A stretch of 64,000 bases of DNA from Nocardia arizonensis (GTDB lineage Bacteria; Actinomycetota; Actinomycetes; Mycobacteriales; Mycobacteriaceae): the NCBI RefSeq assembly GCF_001310275.1, contig NZ_LGYZ01000067.1, positions 186,001-250,000 of the forward strand, in the 5' to 3' direction. The notes below the pieces were generated by a model that saw only the letters and a list, made by a program, of their open reading frames with translations, was not told the origin of the DNA and searched no databases. This document shows positions 37,354-45,181 of the stretch, in pieces; the first letter of the stretch is position 1; each line of letters starts with the position of its first letter. The translations under genes were made by a program, and so were the position numbers.

Positions 37354-37482
37354 CGGTCCCCCTCTCGTCGTCGCACCCACCCTACCGACGGGCGATGCGA
37401 TTCGAGGTGGGCGCTCACCCTGTGTCAGGTAGAAAGTGAGGTAAAGTAAAGGTAATGTGCGGTTAAGCGTTAGGCTGTGGGG

Positions 37483-37965
37483 GTGGACGTAGAGGTGACA
37501 CCGCTGCCGGGTATCGGTGTCCGCAAGGACTTTTCGGTACAGAACGACCGTCGCCGAATCGGTGTGGTCGATCACCGCGACGGAACGATGGACCTGATCT
37601 TCACCAAGGACACCGATCCCGACACAACCGTACAGATCCCCCTCTCCGGGACCGAGGCCAGAGTGCTGGCCAACCTGCTCGGCGCACCGCAACTGGTGGC
37701 GCAACTGCGCGAGGAACACCGCGACATCGAAGGCGTGCACACCCGCACCCTGCCGATCCTGCCCGGCGCGCCCTACGACGGCCGCACCCTCGGCGATACC
37801 GAAATGCGCACCAGGACGAGCGTATCCATAGTCGCGGTGATGCGGGCGGGCCAGGTGCACGGTTCTCCCGCACCCGAGTTCCTGTTCACCGCGGGGGATC
37901 TGCTGGTGGCCGTCGGCACCGCGCCGGGCCTGGCATCCGCCGCCGAGCTACTCACCGACGGCTGA
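37483..37965 (+). CDS. KhtT-like K+/H+ antiporter regulatory subunit (TrkA-C domain)
   Basis: A 160-aa cytoplasmic protein. The N-terminal part (VEVTPLPGIGVRKDFSV) is the KhtT/YhaT signature; the C-terminal TrkA_C (RCK-C) domain covers about 75-158 and ends in GDLLVAVGTAPGLASAAELL. It gates the antiporter subunit encoded 4 nt downstream, probably by binding a nucleotide such as c-di-AMP as in Bacillus KhtT. GTG 37483 was preferred to GTG 37477 because TAGGCT (37471-37476) ends 6 nt before it. Confidence 0.88.
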   Translation: MDVEVTPLPGIGVRKDFSVQNDRRRIGVVDHRDGTMDLIFTKDTDPDTTVQIPLSGTEARVLANLLGAPQLVAQLREEHRDIEGVHTRTLPILPGAPYDGRTLGDTEMRTRTSVSIVAVMRAGQVHGSPAPEFLFTAGDLLVAVGTAPGLASAAELLTDG

Positions 37966-37969
37966 ACGC

Positions 37970-39169
37970 ATGGAGCTGGACGAAACCGCCCTGGCTTTGA
38001 TCCAATTGGGCGCGGTCTTCTTCGGCCTCGGTGTCCTCGGCCGTGTCGCGGCCAAGATCGGCCTCTCACCGATTCCGCTCTACCTCCTCGGCGGACTCGT
38101 CTTCGGCGAGGGCGGCTTGGTCGAACTGCACGCCGTCGACGAATTCATCCACCTGGCCAGCGAAATCGGCGTCGTGCTGCTCCTGCTGCTGCTCGGCTTG
38201 GAGTACACCGCCGCGGAACTCGTCACCGGCATGCGAAGATCCTGGCCCGCCGGGCTGCTCGACATGGCGTTGAACGCCACGCCCGGCGTCATCGTCGCAC
38301 TCATGCTCGGACTCGGACTCACCGGCGCCATCGCACTCGCGGGCGTCACCTACATCTCCTCCTCCGGCATCGTCGCCAAGGTCCTCAACGACCTCGGCAG
38401 ACTCGGCAACCGGGAGACACCTGTCATCCTGTCCATCCTCGTCTTCGAGGATCTGGCGATGGCGGCCTATCTGCCCACGCTCACCGCGGTACTCGCGGGC
38501 GTCGGATTCATCGCCGGACTCACCACACTCACCATCGCCATGGTCGCGGTCACCGTCGTCCTCGTGGTCGCGCTGCGCTACGGCAGATACGTCTCCGCCG
38601 TGGTCGCGAGCGACGACCGGGAGATATTCCTGCTCAAACTGCTCGGCGCGGCTCTGCTCGTGGCCGGACTCGCCTCCGCGGTACAGGTGTCCGCGGCCGT
38701 CGGCGCGTTCCTGCTCGGCATCGCGATCTCCGATTCCACCGCGCACAACGCGACCAAGATCTTGGAACCGCTGCGCGACCTGTTCGCCGCCATGTTCTTC
38801 GTCCTGTTCGGGTTGAGCACCGATCCGGCCGGTATTCCGCCGGTTCTCGCGTGGGCGGTGCTGCTCGCGGTGGTGACCACGATCACCAAGATCGCGACCG
38901 GCTGGTGGGCGGCCAAACGCACCGGAGCGAGTCCGCTCGGACGGGCCCGAGCCGGCACCGCGCTCGTCGCGCGCGGCGAATTCTCCATCGTCATCGCCGG
39001 TCTTGCCGTCACCGCGGGCGCGCTGCCGTCCGAATTCGCCGCACTCGCCACCACCTACGTGCTGCTCATGGCGATCCTCGGTCCCATCGCGGCCCGCGTG
39101 GTCGAACCCATCACTCGCGCGCTGCTGGAGCGTCCGGCCAAACCCCGGCCGGAGCCGGTTCCCGAGTGA
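37970..39169 (+). CDS. KhtU-like CPA2-family K+/H+ antiporter
   Basis: Membrane cation:proton antiporter of 399 aa with about 12 helices and no C-terminal RCK domain, which explains the separate KhtT-like subunit. Typical CPA2 stretches are GLGVLGRVAAKIGLSPIPLY, ILSILVFEDLAMAAYLPTL (the FED motif) and ARGEFSIVIAGLAV. It should expel K+ in exchange for H+. It lies 4 nt after the regulator in the same operon; the end is Pro-rich. Confidence 0.92.
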   Translation: MELDETALALIQLGAVFFGLGVLGRVAAKIGLSPIPLYLLGGLVFGEGGLVELHAVDEFIHLASEIGVVLLLLLLGLEYTAAELVTGMRRSWPAGLLDMALNATPGVIVALMLGLGLTGAIALAGVTYISSSGIVAKVLNDLGRLGNRETPVILSILVFEDLAMAAYLPTLTAVLAGVGFIAGLTTLTIAMVAVTVVLVVALRYGRYVSAVVASDDREIFLLKLLGAALLVAGLASAVQVSAAVGAFLLGIAISDSTAHNATKILEPLRDLFAAMFFVLFGLSTDPAGIPPVLAWAVLLAVVTTITKIATGWWAAKRTGASPLGRARAGTALVARGEFSIVIAGLAVTAGALPSEFAALATTYVLLMAILGPIAARVVEPITRALLERPAKPRPEPVPE

Positions 39170-39287
39170 GCGGCGCGCGTCCGGCCGCCCGATCGGACAC
39201 GGTTCGTCTCGACCGGTTCGCGGTGAATTGCGTTGACCCGCACCGCGACTGCACCGACCCTGGTCGGCGCACGACAGGGAATAGCCC

Positions 39288-41816
39288 TCAGCCCGCCGCG
39301 ATCGAGGTGATCAGGGTGCGATTGCCGATGGTCGCGGTGGTGACCAACTGGGTGAAGGTCGTGGCCTGTTCGCCGGGAACCTGCTGGGTCAGGCGCACCC
39401 GCCAGCTCGGCGGGCTACCCTCGCCGCTCTCCGCGCGGGTGATCTCCACGCAGTACAACGTGCCCAACGGCACCTGGTTGATGCCGCGCTGGATCTGTTC
39501 GGCGGCGGGCACCGCGGAGTTCTCCGCGACCACCGCACGCGCCGCGAAACCCGAACGCTGCACGTAATAGGCCCGTTCGAACGCCAGAATGGCCGAAGGG
39601 CCGTCGGTGGTACCGCCCGGATCGGTGCCCGAGACGATATCCGGGGTGCGCCGCTGCTCACATCCCGGCGTGGCGATGACCGCGGGCTCCCCCTGTGACG
39701 GCGAGGACTTGGCCGTCGCGCCCTGCGCGGGCGCCGGAGTCGCGGTCGCCGCGGCGGCCGGACGTTTCCGCTCGTCGGAACCGCCGAGCGCGATCATCAC
39801 CACCGCGACCACCGCGACCACGATGCCGACCCCGATCAGCACCCCCATCATGCGGTTCCCGCCGCCGCTCTGCTCCGTCGCACCCGCGGGCCGCGGACGC
39901 CGCAGCGCCAACCCGGGATTCCCACCGGTCCGGTCCACGATGCCCGGAACCCGCACCGGCTCATCGGAACCCGGCTCCTGCTCCTCCACCCGCCGCGGCA
40001 GTGGGCGAGGCCGATCCGTCACCCGCTCAGGCACGAGCTTTTCCATTCGGGGGGCCTGTTCCAACCACTGCTCCCAATGCCCCGAGCGCTCGGTTGGCTC
40101 GTCCACATCCGGCAAGGACGGTTCGGCGAACGGGAACAGACCGGCAGGTGGAGTCGCGGGGGCGGCTTCCCGCGTGTCCGGGAAGTCTGTGTCCCGGCCG
40201 TCGTCACCGGACGCCGCGTCGGTGCGATTCCGCGCGCCGTCGGCCGGCACCCACTCATCCTCGAATGAACTCGACCCGCCGTGGAACGAATCCGGCTCAG
40301 CCTCGGACGCATCGCGCTGGTCATCGAACGAATCCATCTCGCCTTCGGCCGCAATCCACACACCGTCGACTGAATTCTGCTCGACACCGGGCGAATTCGG
40401 CTCCCCGTCCCGCTCACTCACCGCGTGAACCCGATCGCTCGGATCCCACTCACCATCGGTCCGGCTCCCCTCCCCCTCGTCGGCGCCCGGGTCATCACCG
40501 GTGGGACCAGCGGCCACCTCGGCCGAATCGCGCTCCGGTCCAGCCGGACTCGACTCGCCGCCGAACGAATCCGGCTCGTCATCGGCCGGATCGGGCTCAT
40601 CCTCGGATGAATCCCACTCCCGCTCGGATACTGCCCGATCCAGGTCGAACGAGTTCTGCTCGCCGTCGAGAGAACTCCGCTCCCGATCCGATGTGCTCCA
40701 CTCGTCGGCGCGATCGTGATCGCCGTCATCGGGGTCCGGCTCGTCGTCCGCTACCGGGGCTCCGCCTGTGGGCGCCCATGCGCCGACCTTCTCGTCCGGG
40801 ATTTCCTCGCCGTTTCCCCATGGCCCCAAACCACCCGCGTGGAGTGCGGTCCTGTCGGCCTCGAACGCGCTACTGGATTCGGCCAGCGGAGCCCACGTTC
40901 CCGACTCGTCTCCTGGCAGAACGTCCCACCCGCGGTCGTCGGAGTCCGGCAGGCCGTCGTCGGCCCGCAGCACCGAATCGTCCTGATCGCCCGGGACATC
41001 GCACTGGCCCTCGGGCAATCTCGTCGCGGATCGCGTATCCGAAGGATCGCTCGCTTCGGTGACCGACACGTCCCGCTCCCCCGCGTCGGCATCGGCCCCT
41101 ACCCGGTCGGGCGTCGCGTCATCCGCGAGACGATCCGCCGACCCGACGGCGGCGTCGCCCGGCGCCGTCGAGGTCTGGGATGCGCATTTGTCTACCGAAG
41201 TCGATTCTCCTGTGGCACCGCCACTCTCGATGCCGGGTCGCGTCTCGTTCGACGGCGGGGGCGAGATGTCCGTCACCGCGGGAGCCTCACGCTCCTCCTC
41301 GAACAGCGTGAAGCCGATATCGGGGGATTCCTCGACTTCGATATCGGTCCGCTCCGCTGCTATCGCGGTGTCGGCTTCGCCGGCATTTGGATCGGGGGAC
41401 ACCGGATCCTCCGCGCGGCCGGCGACTCGCGCGCCGTAAGCGGTTCCCGAGGGATCGGCGAAAGGCTCGTCCCGCTCCGTCGAATCGGACGCCACCGTAG
41501 CTGAGGTCTCGAACCCATTTCCGGCAGTGGCCTTTTCACCTTCACCGTCGACTGCCGAATCGCGCGAATCCCGGAACTGTTCGGTACGCGGCGGAACAAT
41601 CGCCGCGGGCTCCGGCCTTCGCACCCGCGCGGGCGGGGCCGGAGCCGCGGTGACCGGCGGTTGCGGAGTATTCGTCGACTCGACGGGTGCGCGCGGCTGG
41701 GTTCGACGTGGGGCGCCGCGCCGGCGTTTGGGTTTGCGCGCGGGCTGGCGGAGCATGGGCAACCCCATGTCGAAAGGATTGTTCGGCTTGGGGGTTTCCG
41801 AATCAGACGAAGTCAT
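39288..41816 (-). CDS. Acidic repetitive single-pass membrane protein, third gene of an ESX-substrate-type operon
   Basis: An 842-aa protein. Residues 1-60 are basic and Pro-rich; about 60-600 are very rich in Asp, Glu and Ser and built from loose repeats of the kind EDEPDPADDEPDSFGG; about 620-650 are Arg/Pro-rich. One transmembrane helix starts at Met656 (MMGVLIGVGIVVAVVAVVMI). The C-terminal about 160 residues lie outside, with two Cys and a fold that I recall as the DUF8176 type of nocardiae. The start ATG 41816 overlaps the end of the preceding gene by 14 nt. Predicted topology: large disordered acidic cytoplasmic part, small external domain. Function unknown. Confidence 0.8.
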   Translation of the reverse strand: MTSSDSETPKPNNPFDMGLPMLRQPARKPKRRRGAPRRTQPRAPVESTNTPQPPVTAAPAPPARVRRPEPAAIVPPRTEQFRDSRDSAVDGEGEKATAGNGFETSATVASDSTERDEPFADPSGTAYGARVAGRAEDPVSPDPNAGEADTAIAAERTDIEVEESPDIGFTLFEEEREAPAVTDISPPPSNETRPGIESGGATGESTSVDKCASQTSTAPGDAAVGSADRLADDATPDRVGADADAGERDVSVTEASDPSDTRSATRLPEGQCDVPGDQDDSVLRADDGLPDSDDRGWDVLPGDESGTWAPLAESSSAFEADRTALHAGGLGPWGNGEEIPDEKVGAWAPTGGAPVADDEPDPDDGDHDRADEWSTSDRERSSLDGEQNSFDLDRAVSEREWDSSEDEPDPADDEPDSFGGESSPAGPERDSAEVAAGPTGDDPGADEGEGSRTDGEWDPSDRVHAVSERDGEPNSPGVEQNSVDGVWIAAEGEMDSFDDQRDASEAEPDSFHGGSSSFEDEWVPADGARNRTDAASGDDGRDTDFPDTREAAPATPPAGLFPFAEPSLPDVDEPTERSGHWEQWLEQAPRMEKLVPERVTDRPRPLPRRVEEQEPGSDEPVRVPGIVDRTGGNPGLALRRPRPAGATEQSGGGNRMMGVLIGVGIVVAVVAVVMIALGGSDERKRPAAAATATPAPAQGATAKSSPSQGEPAVIATPGCEQRRTPDIVSGTDPGGTTDGPSAILAFERAYYVQRSGFAARAVVAENSAVPAAEQIQRGINQVPLGTLYCVEITRAESGEGSPPSWRVRLTQQVPGEQATTFTQLVTTATIGNRTLITSIAAG

Positions 41817-43173
41817 CGCCGAAATCGCCGATGACCGCGGCGGGCACGGTCATGGGATCGGGGTCGAGCGTGGCCGGGACCGTCACGCCGAGCTGACCTT
41901 CACGCGACTTGTGCTCCTGATCGCCCGAGCCGATCTGCGGCGGCATCGCGACCCCGCCCGTCGGGCCGTGCTGCTGGGCGGGCTCGGGCGCGACGGCGCG
42001 CGGGGCCGCCGCCGCACCGGAACCACCGGAACCGCCCGTGCCGCCTGACCCGTTCGGCGACGCGCCCGCGAAGGGGACCTGCGGCATGGGGGCGGGTTTG
42101 GGATCGATCGTGGGCGAATCGCTCTGCGCCGAGGACGGCGGATTGCCGTTGCGGTTGCCGTTCGGGGCGGCGGTCTGCCCCGTGCCGCCGCCGAAATCGA
42201 ATTGCCCGGCACCGGGTTTGGCTCCGCTGCCGCTGGTGTTTCCGTCCCCGGTGGTGCTGCCGGGGTGGATGAGTTCCGGTATCGCCTTGTCGATCACCTT
42301 GTCCACCGACGCCGCGACGGTGTCCATGGCGTGCGTGCCGACCTCGACGAACTTGTCGATGAGGTGGGTGCCGATGTCGACGCCCGCGCTGATGGCGGCG
42401 GTGCCGACCTGCACGCCCGCGGAGATGAGCTGCTGCTGCAACTGGAACTGCGCCGCGACGACCGGATCGAGTTGCTGCGCGGTGGTGCCCGCGCCGGGCA
42501 CGGTGGCGCCGGGGACGTACTGGGTACCGTTGCCGGGGCTCGGATAGTCCGTGCCCGCGGCGGCCTGGGTCGTGCCGATGCCGGCGGGCGAGGACACGGT
42601 GAGCGGCCCCATGGCATCCAGGCGACGGGTGTGGTCGTTCATCTCCGACCGCGTGGACTCGACCGTCGAGATGGCGTCGCGCAGGGCCTGCGCGCCGCGT
42701 TCGATGACGGCGTCGGTGTCGGGGGACGCGGTGGCCACGCCGAGGATGCGACGAGCGTCTCGGCGGAAGTCGGCGATGATCTGGTCGACCTTCTGCGCAC
42801 CGCGCGAGGTGGTGGTCTGCGCGTCGGAGAGGACTTCGAGGTAGGCGGGGCCACGGTCGGAGATCTCGCCGAGTTCGGTCTGTGTCGTGCGCAGCGACGG
42901 CACCGCGAGATCGGCGGCGTTGGAGGTCCACGACGACTCCAGGGCGTGCAGCCCGCGCCGGTGCGGTTCCTCGGTGTCGGCCGCCCGCGTCGAGGCGGCC
43001 GACAACGCGTCGGTGATGGCGCTGTCGGGGGCGCCCGCTCCGGTGCCGAGCGAGGCGCGCAACGTCAGGATCGGCTCGACGAGCGCGGCGACGATCGGCG
43101 GGTCGACATTCGGGTCGAGGGTCTTTGCGGAGGCGGCGTCCTCGGTATTCCCGCGCCTGCGAAGCCTTTTCAT
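41803..43173 (-). CDS. WXG/EspB-like helical protein with low-complexity C-terminus
   Basis: A 456-aa protein. Residues about 20-200 are predicted long amphipathic helices and contain LESSWTSNAADLAVPSLRTT, which resembles a WXG-type turn between helices. Residues about 210-330 are Ala/Val-rich helices (AAQFQLQQQLISAGVQVGTA). The last about 130 residues are Gly/Pro/Asn/Ser-rich and probably disordered. The general plan is that of large ESX substrates such as EspA/EspB/EspE; no named family was recognised. ATG 43173 overlaps the EspC-like stop by 4 nt (ATGA), so translation is coupled. Confidence 0.72.
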   Translation of the reverse strand: MKRLRRRGNTEDAASAKTLDPNVDPPIVAALVEPILTLRASLGTGAGAPDSAITDALSAASTRAADTEEPHRRGLHALESSWTSNAADLAVPSLRTTQTELGEISDRGPAYLEVLSDAQTTTSRGAQKVDQIIADFRRDARRILGVATASPDTDAVIERGAQALRDAISTVESTRSEMNDHTRRLDAMGPLTVSSPAGIGTTQAAAGTDYPSPGNGTQYVPGATVPGAGTTAQQLDPVVAAQFQLQQQLISAGVQVGTAAISAGVDIGTHLIDKFVEVGTHAMDTVAASVDKVIDKAIPELIHPGSTTGDGNTSGSGAKPGAGQFDFGGGTGQTAAPNGNRNGNPPSSAQSDSPTIDPKPAPMPQVPFAGASPNGSGGTGGSGGSGAAAAPRAVAPEPAQQHGPTGGVAMPPQIGSGDQEHKSREGQLGVTVPATLDPDPMTVPAAVIGDFGDDFV

Positions 43174-43493
43174 ACCAATTCCTCCCCTGTCCGGCTCAGA
43201 TCGCCCGCGGTGTCGGCGTCCACGGCCTGCGCCCGGGTGCTGTAGTCGCGCAGCACCTCGCCGTAGGCGGCGACGAGCTGACCGGCCGTCGAGAGCGCCT
43301 GCGAGTGTTCGGCGACGGCGGCGGTGAAGCGCGCGGCGAATTCGGCGCCGACCAATCCGAGGTCGGCCGCCAACCGGTCGGCGCGCACCGCGTCGGCGGC
43401 GACGGCGGCCGCCGAGGCCAGCTGCCGCGACACGGTGTCCGCGGTCGCGGTGTAGGCGGTCATCGCCGCCGGGTCGAGCTTCAGCGCGTCCAC
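43170..43493 (-). CDS. EspC-like type VII secretion target
   Basis: An all-helical protein of 107 aa of the T7SS ESX target (EspC) type: LDPAAMTAYTATADTVSRQL, then AGEFAARF-like segment LVGAEFAARFTAAVAEHSQA, then YGEVLRDYSTRAQAVDAD. WXG100-like size and hairpin plan. I do not see a canonical YxxxD/E export signal at the end. GTG 43493 has GAGGGGG 6 nt upstream. It is the first gene of the three-gene operon and precedes its large partner the way EspC accompanies EspA in mycobacteria. Export would need an ESX machine encoded elsewhere. Confidence 0.8.
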   Translation of the reverse strand: MDALKLDPAAMTAYTATADTVSRQLASAAAVAADAVRADRLAADLGLVGAEFAARFTAAVAEHSQALSTAGQLVAAYGEVLRDYSTRAQAVDADTAGDLSRTGEELV

Positions 43494-43679
43494 TTGTTCC
43501 CCCTCATGGAAACCAATAGTTCGATGTCGCGGCATGATTCGACACAGCGAGCGTACCCGGGCGTGCCCCTTCCGCGCTTCCGATCCCTCGACTCCGCCGA
43601 TGTTTTCCCAGCTCGACCGGCGCCGATTCGGGCGCGTCGGTGGTGTCGGAGTTGTGGGAGGCGTCGGAAATCCTCGGAC

Positions 43680-43856
43680 TCAGTCGAGCACCGAGGACAC
43701 CCGCGCGAGCGCGGCGAGGTACTGCGCGCAGGTCGGACCGTGTCCGGCATGCTGGGACAGCACGAACGGGGCGCGCGCGAAATCCATGACGCGCGGCTGA
43801 CGGTCACAATCCTGATGTTCGATCGCCCACTCGTCGTAGGCATTCGACTGGCTCAC
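43680..43856 (-). CDS. Small protein of 58 aa, unknown function
   Basis: Begins MSQSNAYDEWAIEHQDCDRQ and ends AQYLAALARVSSVLD. It contains two Cys and two closely spaced His (QHAGHGPTC), so it might bind a metal; no family was recognised. GTG 43856 has GGGGAGG 6 nt upstream, which together with normal actinobacterial codon use supports a real gene. It reads toward the ESX-substrate-type operon 186 nt downstream and may be its first member or an independent gene. Confidence 0.7.
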   Translation of the reverse strand: MSQSNAYDEWAIEHQDCDRQPRVMDFARAPFVLSQHAGHGPTCAQYLAALARVSSVLD

Positions 43857-44066
43857 GGCGACACCTCCCCTTCACGTACTCACCCGAGTGCCCGCCATCG
43901 AGACCGATCCGCCTCGAGTGCCGGATTCGTCCGAGTCTGCCCGTGAGCGCGCGCTCGCGACAGACCGAAAAGGTATGGAATACGCGAAAAACGGGAAATT
44001 CGACCGCCGGTTCCGCACTGGAACTCGGCCGTCGGCTCGCCCCCGACACCCGTGACGAAGCCGGAT

Positions 44067-44930
44067 TCAGTGCGCTGACGTGGCCGTTCGGCGATCGAGT
44101 GCGAAGTGGTCGGCGAGTGCGGTGAGTATGTCGGAGCAGCCCGCGTCGACTGTCGCGGTGACCAATTCGTCGGCCTTGGTGCGACCCCGGTTGACGATGA
44201 CGACCGGCCTGCCCCGTTTGGCGCAGTGCCGAACGAAACGCAGACCCGACATGACGGTGAGCGAGGAGCCCGCGACCAGCAACACCTCGGCGGCGTCCAC
44301 CATCGCGAAGGCCGCCTCGACCCGTTCGCGCGGCACGTTCTCGCCGAAGTAGACGATGTCGGGTTTGAGCATGCCGCCGCAGTTTTCGCAGTCCACCACG
44401 CGGAAATCGGCGGTGTCGTGGACGATCGCGTCGGCGTCGGGCGCGACCTCGACGCCGGTGACCGCGATCCGCGCGCCGAATCCCGGATTGGCCGCCTCGA
44501 GCCGGTCGGCCAGCGACATCCGGGAGATGAGCGCCGGACAACCAAGACAGCGCACCCTCGCGTAGCTGCCGTGCAGATCGAGCACCCGGCGGTGCCCGGC
44601 CTTGGTGTGCAGCAGATCGACGTTCTGGGTGATGAGCCCGGTGACCACGCCCGCGCGTTCCAGCCGGGCCAGCGCGCGATGTCCCGGATTGGGCCGCGCG
44701 GCGTCCATATGCCGCCAACCCACGTGGTTGCGCGCCCAGTAGCGCTGCCGGAAGACCGGATCCCCGACGAATTGCCGATAGGTCATCGGGGTGCGCGGCG
44801 GGGTGGCGGGACCGCGGTAGTCGGGTATGCCACTGTCGGTGGACACGCCCGCACCGGTCAGCACCGCGACCCGGCGACCCTCGACCAGCGCGACGATTCG
44901 CGCGATGTCGGGTTCCGCGGACTGCGCCAT
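44067..44930 (-). CDS. Sir2-family NAD-dependent protein deacylase (sirtuin)
   Basis: A 287-aa sirtuin removing acyl groups from lysines with NAD+. TGAGVS 25-30 and GIPDYRG bind NAD; QNVD is at 102-105; the catalytic His is His120 (LHG); zinc is held by Cys128/Cys131 and Cys181/Cys184. The sequence is nearest the SIRT4-like class II. ATG 44930 follows TAGGCT by 6 nt with no Shine-Dalgarno, so a leaderless start is likely. Confidence 0.93.
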   Translation of the reverse strand: MAQSAEPDIARIVALVEGRRVAVLTGAGVSTDSGIPDYRGPATPPRTPMTYRQFVGDPVFRQRYWARNHVGWRHMDAARPNPGHRALARLERAGVVTGLITQNVDLLHTKAGHRRVLDLHGSYARVRCLGCPALISRMSLADRLEAANPGFGARIAVTGVEVAPDADAIVHDTADFRVVDCENCGGMLKPDIVYFGENVPRERVEAAFAMVDAAEVLLVAGSSLTVMSGLRFVRHCAKRGRPVVIVNRGRTKADELVTATVDAGCSDILTALADHFALDRRTATSAH

Positions 44931-45016
44931 GTCCCCAGCCTACGGCGGCCGTCCCCCCGGACCGCCGCGGCGAGCGCCCCGCAACCCGTGGCCGGTGGTG
45001 GACATCACATCTACCT

Positions 45017-45073
45017 CGCACACTGCACAGCCGACATCCGCCTCGAGAGTCCGCGATCGCACACTTTGCACAG
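45017..45073. repeat. Two near-identical direct motifs upstream of the indolepyruvate oxidoreductase gene
   Basis: CGCACACTGCACAG at 45017-45030 and CGCACACTTTGCACAG at 45058-45073, about 41 nt apart, with a further GTTGCACA at about 45090. They may be regulator sites for the gene at 45182 or for sir2. Confidence 0.4.
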
Positions 45074-45181
45074 CGTGATCCGCATCGGTTGCACATATCG
45101 CGCTCCAGGTCCACGATGGCGAAAAATAATGCTCAACTAGCGAGGCGTCCCACCGGACGCGGAGCGGATGGGTGGATTCGC

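Noticed and set aside
39259..39276. Hairpin CCGAC/GTCGG between the antiporter and the acidic protein gene
   Set aside because: Only 5 bp with a mismatch further out; too weak to call a terminator.
43943..44125. 60-codon frame on + between the 58-aa gene and sir2
   Set aside because: No Shine-Dalgarno, Arg-rich random composition, and it runs into the end of sir2 antisense.
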